Part shown: positions 8,244 through 17,500 of the stretch, piece after piece | Position numbering within the stretch: position 1 is the first letter of the stretch | Layout of the letters: each line of letters starts with the position of its first letter | Assembly (NCBI RefSeq): GCF_036549475.1 | Contig: NZ_JAZHLI010000014.1 | Coordinates: 25,789 to 89,788 of the forward strand | Reading direction: 5' to 3' | DNA from: Aurantimonas sp036549475 | Lineage (GTDB): Bacteria; Pseudomonadota; Alphaproteobacteria; Rhizobiales; Rhizobiaceae | Length of the DNA stretch: 64,000 nt | Position numbers and translations under genes: made by a program | Notes under the pieces: model-generated | Databases searched by the model: none | Told to the model about the DNA's origin: nothing | What the model saw: the letters and a program-made list of their open reading frames with translations, nothing else

Positions 8244-10742
8244 TCAGGCGGTCGGGCCGGCCTGCCAGATGTCGCGCGCATATTCGCGGATCGAGCGATC
8301 GGAGGAGAACCAGCCCATGCGCGCCGTGTTGCGCACCGCCTTGGCCTGCCATTCGTCCTGGTCCTGCCAGAGCGCGTCGAGACGGCGCTGGGTGTCCCAA
8401 TAGGCCTGGAAGTCGGCGCAGGTCATCCACCAGTCGTTGTTGTAGAGGTTGGAGACCAGATCGTGGTAGCGCGCCGGGCTCTCGGGCGAGAACACGCCGG
8501 ACGAGATCGCATCCAGCGCCTCGCGCAGGAGCGGCAGTTCGGCGATGATCGAGCGGCCGCTATGGGCTTCGCGGCGGCGCTGGGCCACCTCCTCGGCGGT
8601 CAGGCCGAAGATGAAGATGTTGTCCTCGCCGACATGCTCAAGCATCTCGACATTGGCGCCGTCCAGCGTGCCGATGGTCAGCGCGCCGTTCATGGCGAAC
8701 TTCATGTTGCCGGTGCCCGAGGCTTCCAGGCCGGCCGTCGAGATCTGCTCCGACAGATCGGCCGCCGGCATGATGATCTCGGCCAGGCTGACATTGTAGT
8801 TCGGGATGAACACGACCTTCAGGAGGTCGCGAACCGCCGGATCGCTGTTGATCGTGCGGGCGACGTCGTTGGCGAGGTGGATGATCTCCTTCGCCTGGAC
8901 ATAGCTCGGCGCAGCCTTGCCGGCGAAGATCTTCACGCGGGGTGCCCAGTCGCGCTCGGGATGCGAGCGGATCTGGTCGTAGAGCGCGATCGCCTCGATG
9001 ATGTTGAGGAACTGGCGCTTGTATTCGTGGATGCGCTTGACCTGGATGTCGAAGATCGCCCCCGGATCGACATGGGTCGCCATGCGCTCGCCGATCAGGT
9101 TGGCCAGCTGCTCCTTGTTGCGGCGCTTGACCGCCGCGAAGCGCTCGCGGAAGCCGGCATCATCGGCCAGCGGGTCGAGCTCGGAAATCTTCTCGATGTC
9201 GTCGAGGAAGCCCGGCCCGATCGCGTCGGTGATCAGCTGGGTGAGGCCGGGATTGGCCTGCATCAGCCAGCGGCGCGGCGTCACGCCGTTGGTCTTGTTC
9301 TCGATGCGGTCGGGATAGAGCAGGTGCAGATGGTGGAACACCGTCTCCTTCATGAGCTCGGTGTGCAGTGCCGACACCCCGTTGACGGCGTGGCTGCCGA
9401 CAAAGGCGAGCTGGCCCATGCGCACGCGGCGGCCATTGCCCTCGTCGATCAGCGAGATCGCGGCGACCTTGGCGTCGTCGAAGCCCTTTTCCTGCGCGGC
9501 CTCGCGAATGACGCCGGCATTGATGGCGTAGATGATCTGCATCTGGCGGGGCAGCAGGCGCTCGAACAGGTGGATCGGCCAGTGCTCCAGCGCCTCGGGA
9601 AGCAGCGTGTGGTTGGTGTAGGAGAAGGTATTGCGGGTGATCTCCCAGGCCTCGTCCCAATCGTGACCGTGCACGTCGACCAGAAGCCGCATCAGTTCGG
9701 CCACCGAGACCGCCGGATGGGTGTCGTTGAGCTGGATCGAGAACTTGTCGGCGAGGTTGGACAGGCTCTCATTGGCATGGAGATGACGCCGGATGATGTC
9801 CTGCAGCGAGGCGGACGAGAAGAAATATTCCTGTCGCAGGCGCAGTTCCTGGCCGGCCTGATGGGAATCGGCCGGGTAGAGAATGCGGGTGATCGCCTCG
9901 GCCTTGTTGGATTCCACCAGGGCGCCGATGTGGTCGCCGGAATTGAAGGCGTCGAGCAGGATCGGGTCGAGTGGCTGGGCGCTCCACAGGCGCAGCGTGT
10001 TCACGCGGCGGCCGCGCCAGCCGACGATCGGGGTGTCGAAGGCGACGGCGAGGACGCGCTCGGCCGGACGCCAGACCTGCCGGGCGGGTCGGCCGGGCTC
10101 CTGGATGGTCGCCACCTTGCCACCGAAGCCGATCTCGTAGGCCAGTTCGCGGCGCTCGAATTCCCACGGATTGCCATGGGCGAGCCAGGTCTCGGGCAGC
10201 TCGACCTGGGCGCCGTCGGCGATCTCCTGGCGGAAGAAGCCGTGAACATAGCGGATACCGTAGCCGAAGCCGGGAATGTCGGTGGATGCCATCGACTCCA
10301 TGAAGCAGGCGGCGAGGCGTCCGAGGCCGCCATTGCCAAGGGCCGCGTCGGGCTCCAGCAGTTCGACGAGGTCGAGATCGACGCCATAGCGGGCCAGCGC
10401 CTCGCGGATCGGCTCCGTCAGGCAGAGATTGTTGATCGCATCGCGCAGCAGGCGGCCGATCAGGAATTCCATGGACAGATAGCAGACGCGCTTCTCCCCG
10501 CTGGTCTTGGCACGCTGGGAGGATTCCATCCACTGGTCGATGATCCGGTCGCGGATCACCAGCGTCGTCGCCTCCAGCCAGTCGTAGCGGCGGGCCTCCG
10601 CGGGCGTCTTGCCGACGGCGTAGGTCAGCTTCTCGACGATCTGCCGGGCCAGCGTCTCGGGATCGTTCTGGCGCGGGGCGGGTTTCGGGGCGCCGGTCCC
10701 GTCCAGCGCGGCGTCGACGTCGTTCAGCGTGTCGGCCATCAT
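8244..10742 (-). CDS. glgP: Glycogen (alpha-glucan) phosphorylase, GT35
   Basis: This PLP-dependent enzyme releases glucose 1-phosphate from the ends of alpha-1,4-glucan. The 832-aa product is full length. The PLP-lysine region EASGTGNMKFAMNGALTIGT is present near residue 650, and the N-terminal half shows LGNGGLGRLAACFMES and the QLNDTHP segment. Two ATG codons are tandem at 10742 and 10739; the first overlaps the pgi stop (ATGA), so translation is probably coupled to pgi. Confidence 0.96.
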   Translation of the reverse strand: MMADTLNDVDAALDGTGAPKPAPRQNDPETLARQIVEKLTYAVGKTPAEARRYDWLEATTLVIRDRIIDQWMESSQRAKTSGEKRVCYLSMEFLIGRLLRDAINNLCLTEPIREALARYGVDLDLVELLEPDAALGNGGLGRLAACFMESMASTDIPGFGYGIRYVHGFFRQEIADGAQVELPETWLAHGNPWEFERRELAYEIGFGGKVATIQEPGRPARQVWRPAERVLAVAFDTPIVGWRGRRVNTLRLWSAQPLDPILLDAFNSGDHIGALVESNKAEAITRILYPADSHQAGQELRLRQEYFFSSASLQDIIRRHLHANESLSNLADKFSIQLNDTHPAVSVAELMRLLVDVHGHDWDEAWEITRNTFSYTNHTLLPEALEHWPIHLFERLLPRQMQIIYAINAGVIREAAQEKGFDDAKVAAISLIDEGNGRRVRMGQLAFVGSHAVNGVSALHTELMKETVFHHLHLLYPDRIENKTNGVTPRRWLMQANPGLTQLITDAIGPGFLDDIEKISELDPLADDAGFRERFAAVKRRNKEQLANLIGERMATHVDPGAIFDIQVKRIHEYKRQFLNIIEAIALYDQIRSHPERDWAPRVKIFAGKAAPSYVQAKEIIHLANDVARTINSDPAVRDLLKVVFIPNYNVSLAEIIMPAADLSEQISTAGLEASGTGNMKFAMNGALTIGTLDGANVEMLEHVGEDNIFIFGLTAEEVAQRRREAHSGRSIIAELPLLREALDAISSGVFSPESPARYHDLVSNLYNNDWWMTCADFQAYWDTQRRLDALWQDQDEWQAKAVRNTARMGWFSSDRSIREYARDIWQAGPTA

Positions 10743-12391
10743 GACCCTCTCAATTTTTGGATTGCAGCAACAAGTCCGGCCGTGGAGCTGTCGCGCCCCT
10801 CCGCCGTAGACTCGCCGGTGATGACGGGAACCAGCCGGTTGGCCAGTTCCTTACCGAGTTCGACGCCCCACTGGTCGAAGGCGTTGATGCCGTAAAGCTG
10901 GGCTTCAACGAAGACCCGGTGCTCGAAGAGCGCGATCAGGCGGCCCAGCGTGGCCGGGTCGAGCTGACGATACAGGATGGTGATCGACGGCCGGTCGCCG
11001 GGAAAGACACGGTGCGGCGCGATCCGGTCGGCCTCTTCCGGTGAGTTGCCGACTTCCAGGAGTTGCTGGCAGGCTTCGTCCAGGGTGCGGCCGCGCATCA
11101 ACGCCTCGCTCTGGGCGAGGCAGTTGGCGAGCAACAGATCCTGGTGCACCCGCATCTCGGACGGCTCATGGGCGTTGGCGCCGACGAGAAACTCGACCGG
11201 GACGATGTCGGTCCCCTGGTGCAGCAGCTGGAAGAAGGCGTGCTGGCCATTGGTGCCGGGCTCGCCCCACACGACGGGGCCGCTCACCGCGACCGGCCGG
11301 CCGTCGAGCCCGACGCGCTTGCCGTTCGATTCCATGTCGAGCTGCTGGAGATAGGCGGGAAAGCGCGCCAGCCGCTGGTCGTAGGGAATGACCGCGCGGG
11401 TGGGATAAGCGCACAGGGCCCTGTGCCAGTATCCGACCAGCGCGAGCAGCACGGGCAGGTTCTGGTTGAGGGACGCCGAGCGGAAATGCTCGTCCATCTC
11501 CCGGGCGCCGGCAAGGAATTCGCGAAAACGCGGGGCGCCGATGGCGATCATCAGCGGCAGGCCGATGGCCGACCAGATCGAATAGCGTCCGCCGACCCAG
11601 TCCCAGAAGCCGAAGATCCGCTCCGACGCGATGCCGAATTCCGCGACCTTGTCGGTTGCGGTGGAGACGGCGGCGAAATGCTCGCCCACCGCGTCCTCGC
11701 CGAGAGCGTCGATGACCCAGCGACGCGCGGCCGCGGCGTTGGTCATGGTCTCGATGGTCGTGAACGTCTTCGAGGCGATGATGAAGAGCGTCGCGGCCGG
11801 GTCGAGCTTCGCCAGGGTGTCGGCGATGTGGGCGCCGTCGACGTTGGAGACGAAATGGGTGCGCGGGCCGTCGTGATAGGGCGCCAGCGCCAGCGTCGCC
11901 ATGGCCGGGCCGAGGTCGGAGCCGCCGATGCCGATGTTGACGACGTCGGTGATCGTCGTGTCGCCGGACCCGGTGATCGTGCCGTTGCGCACGCCCTCGG
12001 CAAAGGCGTTCATGGCACTCAGCACGTCGGCGACGGCGCCGCTGACCGGGCTGCCGCCGGCGCGGTAGCCGTCCATCGGCTCGGCGCGCAGCGCCATGTG
12101 CAGCACCGCCCGGTCTTCCGTGAGATTGATCGCCTCACCGGCGAACATCGCGTCGCGCCGCGCATCGACGCCGCGTGACTGCGCAAGTGCGATCAGCGCG
12201 TCGCGTGCCGCGTCGTCGATCGCCGTCTTGGAATAGTCGAGGACGAGGTCGCCGAGCGCCGCCGAAAACTCTGCGTACCGGCTCGGATCCTCGGCGAACA
12301 GCGTACGAATGCCGCGATCGGCAGCCTGCCGTGCCATGCCGGCCAATTCCGCGGGTGCCGGAGAGGCGCCGAGATCGGACGTCTGGCCCAT
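10739..12391 (-). CDS. pgi: Glucose-6-phosphate isomerase
   Basis: Pgi interconverts glucose 6-phosphate and fructose 6-phosphate, connecting gluconeogenesis or the Calvin cycle output to glycogen synthesis. The 550-aa product carries the family signatures: GIGGSDLGP near residue 155, FIIASKTFTT, the DWVGGRYSIWSAIGLP block near residue 270, and a conserved C-terminal FDQWGVELGK segment. It heads the glycogen operon, an arrangement that ties hexose-phosphate supply to storage. The upstream region to 12572 contains a small GAGCA-AG-TGCTC palindrome; no obvious sigma-70 promoter was found. Confidence 0.96.
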   Translation of the reverse strand: MGQTSDLGASPAPAELAGMARQAADRGIRTLFAEDPSRYAEFSAALGDLVLDYSKTAIDDAARDALIALAQSRGVDARRDAMFAGEAINLTEDRAVLHMALRAEPMDGYRAGGSPVSGAVADVLSAMNAFAEGVRNGTITGSGDTTITDVVNIGIGGSDLGPAMATLALAPYHDGPRTHFVSNVDGAHIADTLAKLDPAATLFIIASKTFTTIETMTNAAAARRWVIDALGEDAVGEHFAAVSTATDKVAEFGIASERIFGFWDWVGGRYSIWSAIGLPLMIAIGAPRFREFLAGAREMDEHFRSASLNQNLPVLLALVGYWHRALCAYPTRAVIPYDQRLARFPAYLQQLDMESNGKRVGLDGRPVAVSGPVVWGEPGTNGQHAFFQLLHQGTDIVPVEFLVGANAHEPSEMRVHQDLLLANCLAQSEALMRGRTLDEACQQLLEVGNSPEEADRIAPHRVFPGDRPSITILYRQLDPATLGRLIALFEHRVFVEAQLYGINAFDQWGVELGKELANRLVPVITGESTAEGRDSSTAGLVAAIQKLRGS

Positions 12392-12571
12392 GGATTACCC
12401 TGCCGTGATGTTCGTGGATGTCGTCCTGAGCAAGTGCTCACCTGCCGCCTTCTATGCGCGTTCCGGGTGGGAGGCAAACGCCGCGTCGGCAATGTCCATC
12501 GGAAGATATGCCGCCTTGTAGGGCATATTCCGTCGGTGCTGCAATTCGCGCCGCCGGTCTCATCGAGTCAC

Positions 12572-12598
12572 GGCCGCCGAGCAGTCTGCCCGGCGGCC
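12572..12598 (-). terminator. Hairpin downstream of the aldehyde dehydrogenase gene
   Basis: A perfect 8-bp GC-rich stem (GGCCGCCG with CGGCGGCC) with an 11-nt loop lies 12 bp after the dehydrogenase stop codon. It has no T-tract, as is common in GC-rich alphaproteobacteria. It probably limits read-through into pgi. Confidence 0.55.
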
Positions 12599-12610
12599 CG
12601 CAGGCTCCGA

Positions 12611-13972
12611 TCAGTCGATGGTGACTGTCTTGACGTTCATGAACTCCAGCATGCCCTCGTGGGCCAGTTCCCGGCCGTAGCCCGAACGCTTCACGCCGCC
12701 AAAGGGCAGACGCTGGTCGGAGGCGGTCATGCGGTTGATGTGGGTGCCGCCCTGGTCGAGCTCGCGAATGAAGCGTTCCTGCTCGGCAGGCTCCGTCGTC
12801 CAGGCCGAGCCACCGAGACCGAATTCGGAATCGTTGGCCAGCGCGATCGCTTCGTCGATGGACTTGACCTTGAACATGATGGCACACGGCCCGAACAGTT
12901 CGTCGCGATAGGCGGGGGCCGATTCCGGCACGTCCGCCAGGATCGAAGGCTGGAAGAAATAGCCCGGACCCTCGGGCGCCTTGCCCCCGGTGACGAGCTT
13001 GGCGCCCGCCCGGGTGGAGTCGTCGATCTGGCCCTTCAGATCCTCGACGCCGGCCTTCATGGCGAGGGGGCCCATGCCGGTGTCCTCGGCCATGGGGTCG
13101 CCCAGCCGAATCTTCTCCACGGCCTCGGTGTAGCGGCCGAGATAGTCGTCATAGACGTCTTCGTGGACGATGAAGCGCTTGGCGGCAATGCAGCTCTGGC
13201 CGTTGTTCTGCATGCGCGCGGTGACGCCCACGTCCACTGCCTTGGCGATGTCGGCGGACGGCATGACGATGAACGGATCGGAGCCGCCGAGTTCGAGCAC
13301 TGTCTTCTTGATCTGGGACCCTGCGGTGGCAGCGACGGCAGAGCCGGCGCCTTCGCTGCCGGTGAGGGTCGCGGCGCGGACGCGGTCATCCTTGAGGATG
13401 CCTTCTACCTTGGATGAGGAAATCAGAAGGGTCTGGAACACGCCCTGCGGCGCCTCGGCGTCGAGGAAGATGCGCTCGATCTCGAGCGCGCACTGGCTGA
13501 CATTGGACGCGTGTTTCAGGATGCCGACATTGCCGGCCATGATGGCAGGGGCGGCGAAGCGCATGCATTGCCAGTACGGGAAGTTCCACGGCATCACCGC
13601 CAGGACCGGACCGATCGGCAGATAGGTCACGAAGTTGCGACCGGCCGGGCCGTCGCGCACGTCGTCGGCGACGAATTTCTCGGCGTTCTCGGCATAAAAG
13701 CGCAGCGCGTTGGCGCATTTGGCGACTTCTGCCTCAGCTTCCTTGAGGCGCTTGCCCATCTCCATCGTCGCGATACGGGCCAGGTCCGCCTTGCGGGTCT
13801 CCATCTGGTCCGCTGCCCGCATCAGGACGTCGGCCCGTTGCGCGAAGGAGGTCTTGCGCCAGTCGCGGAAGGCCAGATCGGCATTGGCGAGCGTGCGCTC
13901 GATGTCCGCGTCCGTGTGCTCGGCGAATTCCTCGATGGTTTCGCCCGTTGCCGGATTGATGCTCTTCGGCAT
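12611..13972 (-). CDS. NAD(P)-dependent succinate-semialdehyde dehydrogenase, Sad/YneI-like
   Basis: This aldehyde dehydrogenase superfamily enzyme most likely oxidises succinate semialdehyde to succinate. The chosen ATG at 13972 gives 453 aa, matching the shorter Sad/YneI class rather than the roughly 480-aa GabD class. It is preceded by AGGAGAC, and the protein opens with the family's typical KSINPATGE. The catalytic Cys is in NNGQSCIAAKRF, the general-base Glu in LELGGSDPF, and the cofactor loop in TGSEGAGSAVA. It stands alone between two hairpin or palindrome elements, so no pathway partner is visible. Substrate assignment is by family only. Confidence 0.85.
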   Translation of the reverse strand: MPKSINPATGETIEEFAEHTDADIERTLANADLAFRDWRKTSFAQRADVLMRAADQMETRKADLARIATMEMGKRLKEAEAEVAKCANALRFYAENAEKFVADDVRDGPAGRNFVTYLPIGPVLAVMPWNFPYWQCMRFAAPAIMAGNVGILKHASNVSQCALEIERIFLDAEAPQGVFQTLLISSSKVEGILKDDRVRAATLTGSEGAGSAVAATAGSQIKKTVLELGGSDPFIVMPSADIAKAVDVGVTARMQNNGQSCIAAKRFIVHEDVYDDYLGRYTEAVEKIRLGDPMAEDTGMGPLAMKAGVEDLKGQIDDSTRAGAKLVTGGKAPEGPGYFFQPSILADVPESAPAYRDELFGPCAIMFKVKSIDEAIALANDSEFGLGGSAWTTEPAEQERFIRELDQGGTHINRMTASDQRLPFGGVKRSGYGRELAHEGMLEFMNVKTVTID

Positions 13973-14033
13973 GAAGTCTCCTGATGGTCCCGCGTGATAT
14001 CGCGGCCCTGCCGCGCCTTCCGGCCGGGCCGCT

Positions 14034-14047
14034 GTGCTAATTAGCAC
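14034..14047. promoter_or_regulatory. Perfect 14-bp palindrome GTGCTAATTAGCAC, putative operator
   Basis: The palindrome lies 62 bp upstream of the dehydrogenase start and is AT-rich in a GC-rich background. Perfect dyads of this size near promoters are typical operators for dimeric one-domain repressors (for example TetR, GntR or LacI families). No regulator gene is adjacent, so the cognate protein is unknown. Confidence 0.45.
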
Positions 14048-14107
14048 GAAGCTGGCGCACGGACAGAGGCGCGGCGTGACCCTCGGGAATGGTCCCTCGG
14101 AACCGCG

Positions 14108-14332
14108 TCAGGTGCGCCCGGCCGCCAGGTTCTCGATCGCGGTGTCGAGGGACTCGCTGGTGGCCTTCACTTCCGGCGCGTTCGGGTCGTTGCTGAGAAT
14201 GTGCTGCAGCGACGCGCGCCATTCGGTCAGGACGGTTTCCTTCTCGCCGTCGGACAGACGGTCGTCCTTCAGTACGTCCTGGGGCTTCTCGTAGCTGCCA
14301 TGATGGGGGTGATCGAATTTCGACGACATCAT
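14108..14332 (-). CDS. Small hypothetical protein, 74 aa, His-rich N-terminus
   Basis: I do not recognise this family. The 74-aa product is acidic and probably alpha-helical, with an HPHHGSY segment near the N-terminus, a KPQDVLKDDRLSDGEK stretch and a WRASLQHIL helix. No signal peptide or membrane segment is visible. It is believed to be real because AGGAGAC lies about 10 nt before the tandem ATGATG, codon use is similar to its neighbours, and it fills a gap between two same-strand genes. A possible general-stress (EcfG-type) promoter lies about 80 bp upstream. Confidence 0.7.
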   Translation of the reverse strand: MMSSKFDHPHHGSYEKPQDVLKDDRLSDGEKETVLTEWRASLQHILSNDPNAPEVKATSESLDTAIENLAAGRT

Positions 14333-14409
14333 CTGTCGGTCTCCTGCCTGTCATTGGAAAACTGGCGGGTGGACCGGGCATGCCGGCGCCGTCACCGCCT
14401 TGCACCCCC

Positions 14410-14435
14410 AACGGGCCGGCGGCGGGAAAGGTTCA
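14410..14435 (-). promoter_or_regulatory. Candidate EcfG-type stress promoter for the 74-aa gene
   Basis: On the minus strand the sequence reads TGAAC, 17 nt, CGTT. The alphaproteobacterial general-stress sigma factor EcfG is known to use GGAAC-N16/17-CGTT, so one base differs. The distance to the start codon (about 78 nt) is plausible. This is a pattern match found by eye, with no statistical support. Confidence 0.3.
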
Positions 14436-14502
14436 TCCGGGAATGTCGTCGCAATGCCCGGGAGGGCGGCGATACTGCGTCACCGTCGGGTGAGCGCGAA
14501 CG

Positions 14503-17500
14503 CTAGAACTCGCCCTCGTAGAAGACGCCCACTTCGCCGCCGCCGGACGACGTGACGGCGCCGCGCGCGGTCAGGCCGGCGCCGAGGTCGAGATCGATCG
14601 ACACACGGCCGCTGGTATCGACCCCGACATAGGTGTTCTCGTTCAGATACTTGCCGACGCCGACGGCGGTGGTGCCGTCGGCCGCGGTACGAATGTCGAG
14701 GTCGTCGACGCCGAGCTGCGAGCGCAGATTCTCCAGGAGACCGCTGCTGCCGCCGACGCCGGCGAGCGAGGCCGCAGCCTCTGCGAGCTGGGCAATCTGC
14801 AGCGGCGACAGGTCGGACGTGCCCTGCCCGAAGATCAGCCGTGCCAGCACCTCGTCCTGGGGCAGGTTGGGTTCGGAGGAGAAGTTGAAGCTCGGATCGT
14901 CGGCGGGGCCGGTGACGGTGATGAACACGGTCGCGTCGCCGGCCGTCGACCGTGCGACGAGGTCGAGATAGGGCGTCAGGCCGCCGGTGAAGCTCAACCG
15001 GCCCCGGTCGAAATCGAGGCGCTTGCCGAGGATGGAGAAGCGGCCGCGCTGCAGCTCGAAGCCGCCGACGACGTTCGGGGAGGCCGCGGAACCTGTAATG
15101 TCGATCCGGCCGCCGAGTTCAACGTCGAGGCCGCGGCCGCGCACGAACACCTGGTTGGGCGCGTTGAAGGTGAGGTCGAGATTGATGCCGCCGCCGCCGC
15201 CGTTTCCACCGGCTTGCTCCGGCGAGATCTCGCGCTGCTGCTGGTAGACTGCGGGCGCCGCATTGCGGTGGGTCACGTCGATGCGGGCGAGGGAGCTCGG
15301 CAGGTTTTCCGGGACGAGGACGTTGATCTCTTCGGCATTGATCGTACCGGCGAGAAGCGGGGTTGCGGCCAGCGGTCCGGTGAGGGTCAGATCGGCGTCG
15401 AGCCTGGCGGTGACGAGTTCGCCCTTGTTGTAGCGTCCGCTCTCGAGCTGGATCGCGATGTCGGCCGGAAAGCCGGAATCGAGGCCGACCGTTCCCGAGA
15501 CGTCGAGCGTACCGCCGCCGGACAGATTGGCGTCGAAGGACTGGATCGTCGCGGTGCGCCCGTCGAGCGAGATGGTGGTGGCGATGTCGTTCAGCGCAAG
15601 ATTGGCGCCGGTGTCGAGGAAGCGCGCGCCCGTGGTGGAGACCGTGCCGACGACATTCGGCTGGGAGACCGGCCCGGTGACGCGGGCGTCGACAAGGACC
15701 GTGCCGTCGATCGAGCGGCCGCCCTCGGCCAGGATGCGGTTGGCCAGCGACAGGGGCGCCGAACCATCCAGCGACAGGTCGAGCTGCGGTGCGCCCCCTG
15801 CGAGGTTCACCGAGCCGTTGGCGTTGAAGTCGAGTCCGTCGCCGCTCAGGCTGGTGGTCGTCGTGACGACCTGGCTGGCGAATTGACCGCTGGTCGAGAG
15901 CGCCAGCGCGCCGATGCCGGCCTCGCGGGTCTGCTGGATCGACACGCCGCTGGCCTCGATGTCGTAGGAGACCGCCGGGTTGGCGGGTGAACCGGTCGCG
16001 CGGACCGTGCCGTTGATGGTGCCCTGGGGGGAAATGCCCGATGCAGCCGCGCCGGCGATGGAGGCGGGCAGGGCATTGATCTCGGCGGTGAGGTCGAGGG
16101 CGTCGGGGCCTGCCGAACCGGTGACGGTGATCGCGCCGCTGCCGACATCGATACGGGCATTGCCGAGGGTCAGCGTGCTGTCGGCATAGCGGCCGGACGC
16201 CGTGGCCTCGAGGTCCGGTGCGCCGGCTGCCCGGCTCTGGGCGACGGAGACGCCGGAGGCGCGGAGGTCGAAGCTGGCGTCGGGATCGGACAGCGATCCG
16301 GTGGCCGAGGCCGTGCCCGAGACGGTGCCGCGTGCGCCGAGATCGTCGACGAAGCCGTTGGCGAGGCCGACCGGCAGGGCATTGATGTCGACATCGATAT
16401 CGAGTTCTTCGCCGATCGTGCCCGAGGCCGCGAGCGAGCCGTCGCCGACGCTCACATCGGCACGTGCGATGGTGGCGGTGCCGTCCGCATAGGAGCCGGC
16501 GGCATCGAGGCTGAGGGGGGCGACGCCGGAGCGGGCGATCTGGCTGGTGGTGATGCCGCTGCCGGTCAGGTCGAAGCGGGCCTGCGGATCGGCGAGCGAG
16601 CCCATCGCCGTGGCGGAGCCGGAGATCGTGCCTTCGGCGCCGAGACCTTCGACGAACCCGTTGGCAAGGCCCACCGGCAGGGCCTCGATGGCAAGGCGCA
16701 GGTCGAGTTCCTCGCCGACGGTGCCGGATGCCCTGAGCGAGCCGTCGCCGACGGTGAGGTCCGCGCGTTCGATGGTGGCGGTGCCGTTCGCATAGGCGCC
16801 GGCGGCATCGAGGCTGAGGGGCGCGACGCCGGACTGGGCGATCTGGCGAGTGGTGATGCCGCTGCCGGACAGGTCGAAGCGGGCCTGCGGGTCGGACAGC
16901 GACCCGGTCGCGGTGGCGGTGCCGGAGATCGTGCCCTCGGCGCCGAGATCGGGAACGAGGCCATTGGCCAGCCCGACGGGGATGGCGTTGACGTCGACCC
17001 GCAGGTCGAGCGCCTCGCCGATGGTGCCGGACGCGGTCAGCGAGCCGTCGCCGACGGCGATATCCGCCTCGGCGAGGGTCAGCGTCCCGTCGGCGTAGCG
17101 GCCCGAGGCGTCGAGGGTGAGGGGGGCGACACCGCTCTCGGCGATCGCATCGGCGGTGATGCCGGTGCCGGTCAGGTCGAAGCTGGCGGTGGGGTTGTCC
17201 AGCGACCCGGTCGCGGCGCCCGTGCCAGACACCATGCCGCGGGCGGCGAGACCGTCGACGAAGCCGTTGGCGAGGCCGACGGGCAGGTTGGTCATCGTCA
17301 CGTCGAGATCGAGATTCTGCCCGACGCGGCCGGAGGCGACGAGCGACCCGTCGCCGACATTGACGACGGCGGTTTCCAGTACGGCGGTCTCGTCGGCATA
17401 GGTGCCGGTCAGGCGCAGCGCCAGCGGCGCGACGCCGGAGCGGGCGATCTGCTGCGTGGTGATGCCGGTTCCCGAGACGTCGAAGACCGCTTGCGGGTCG

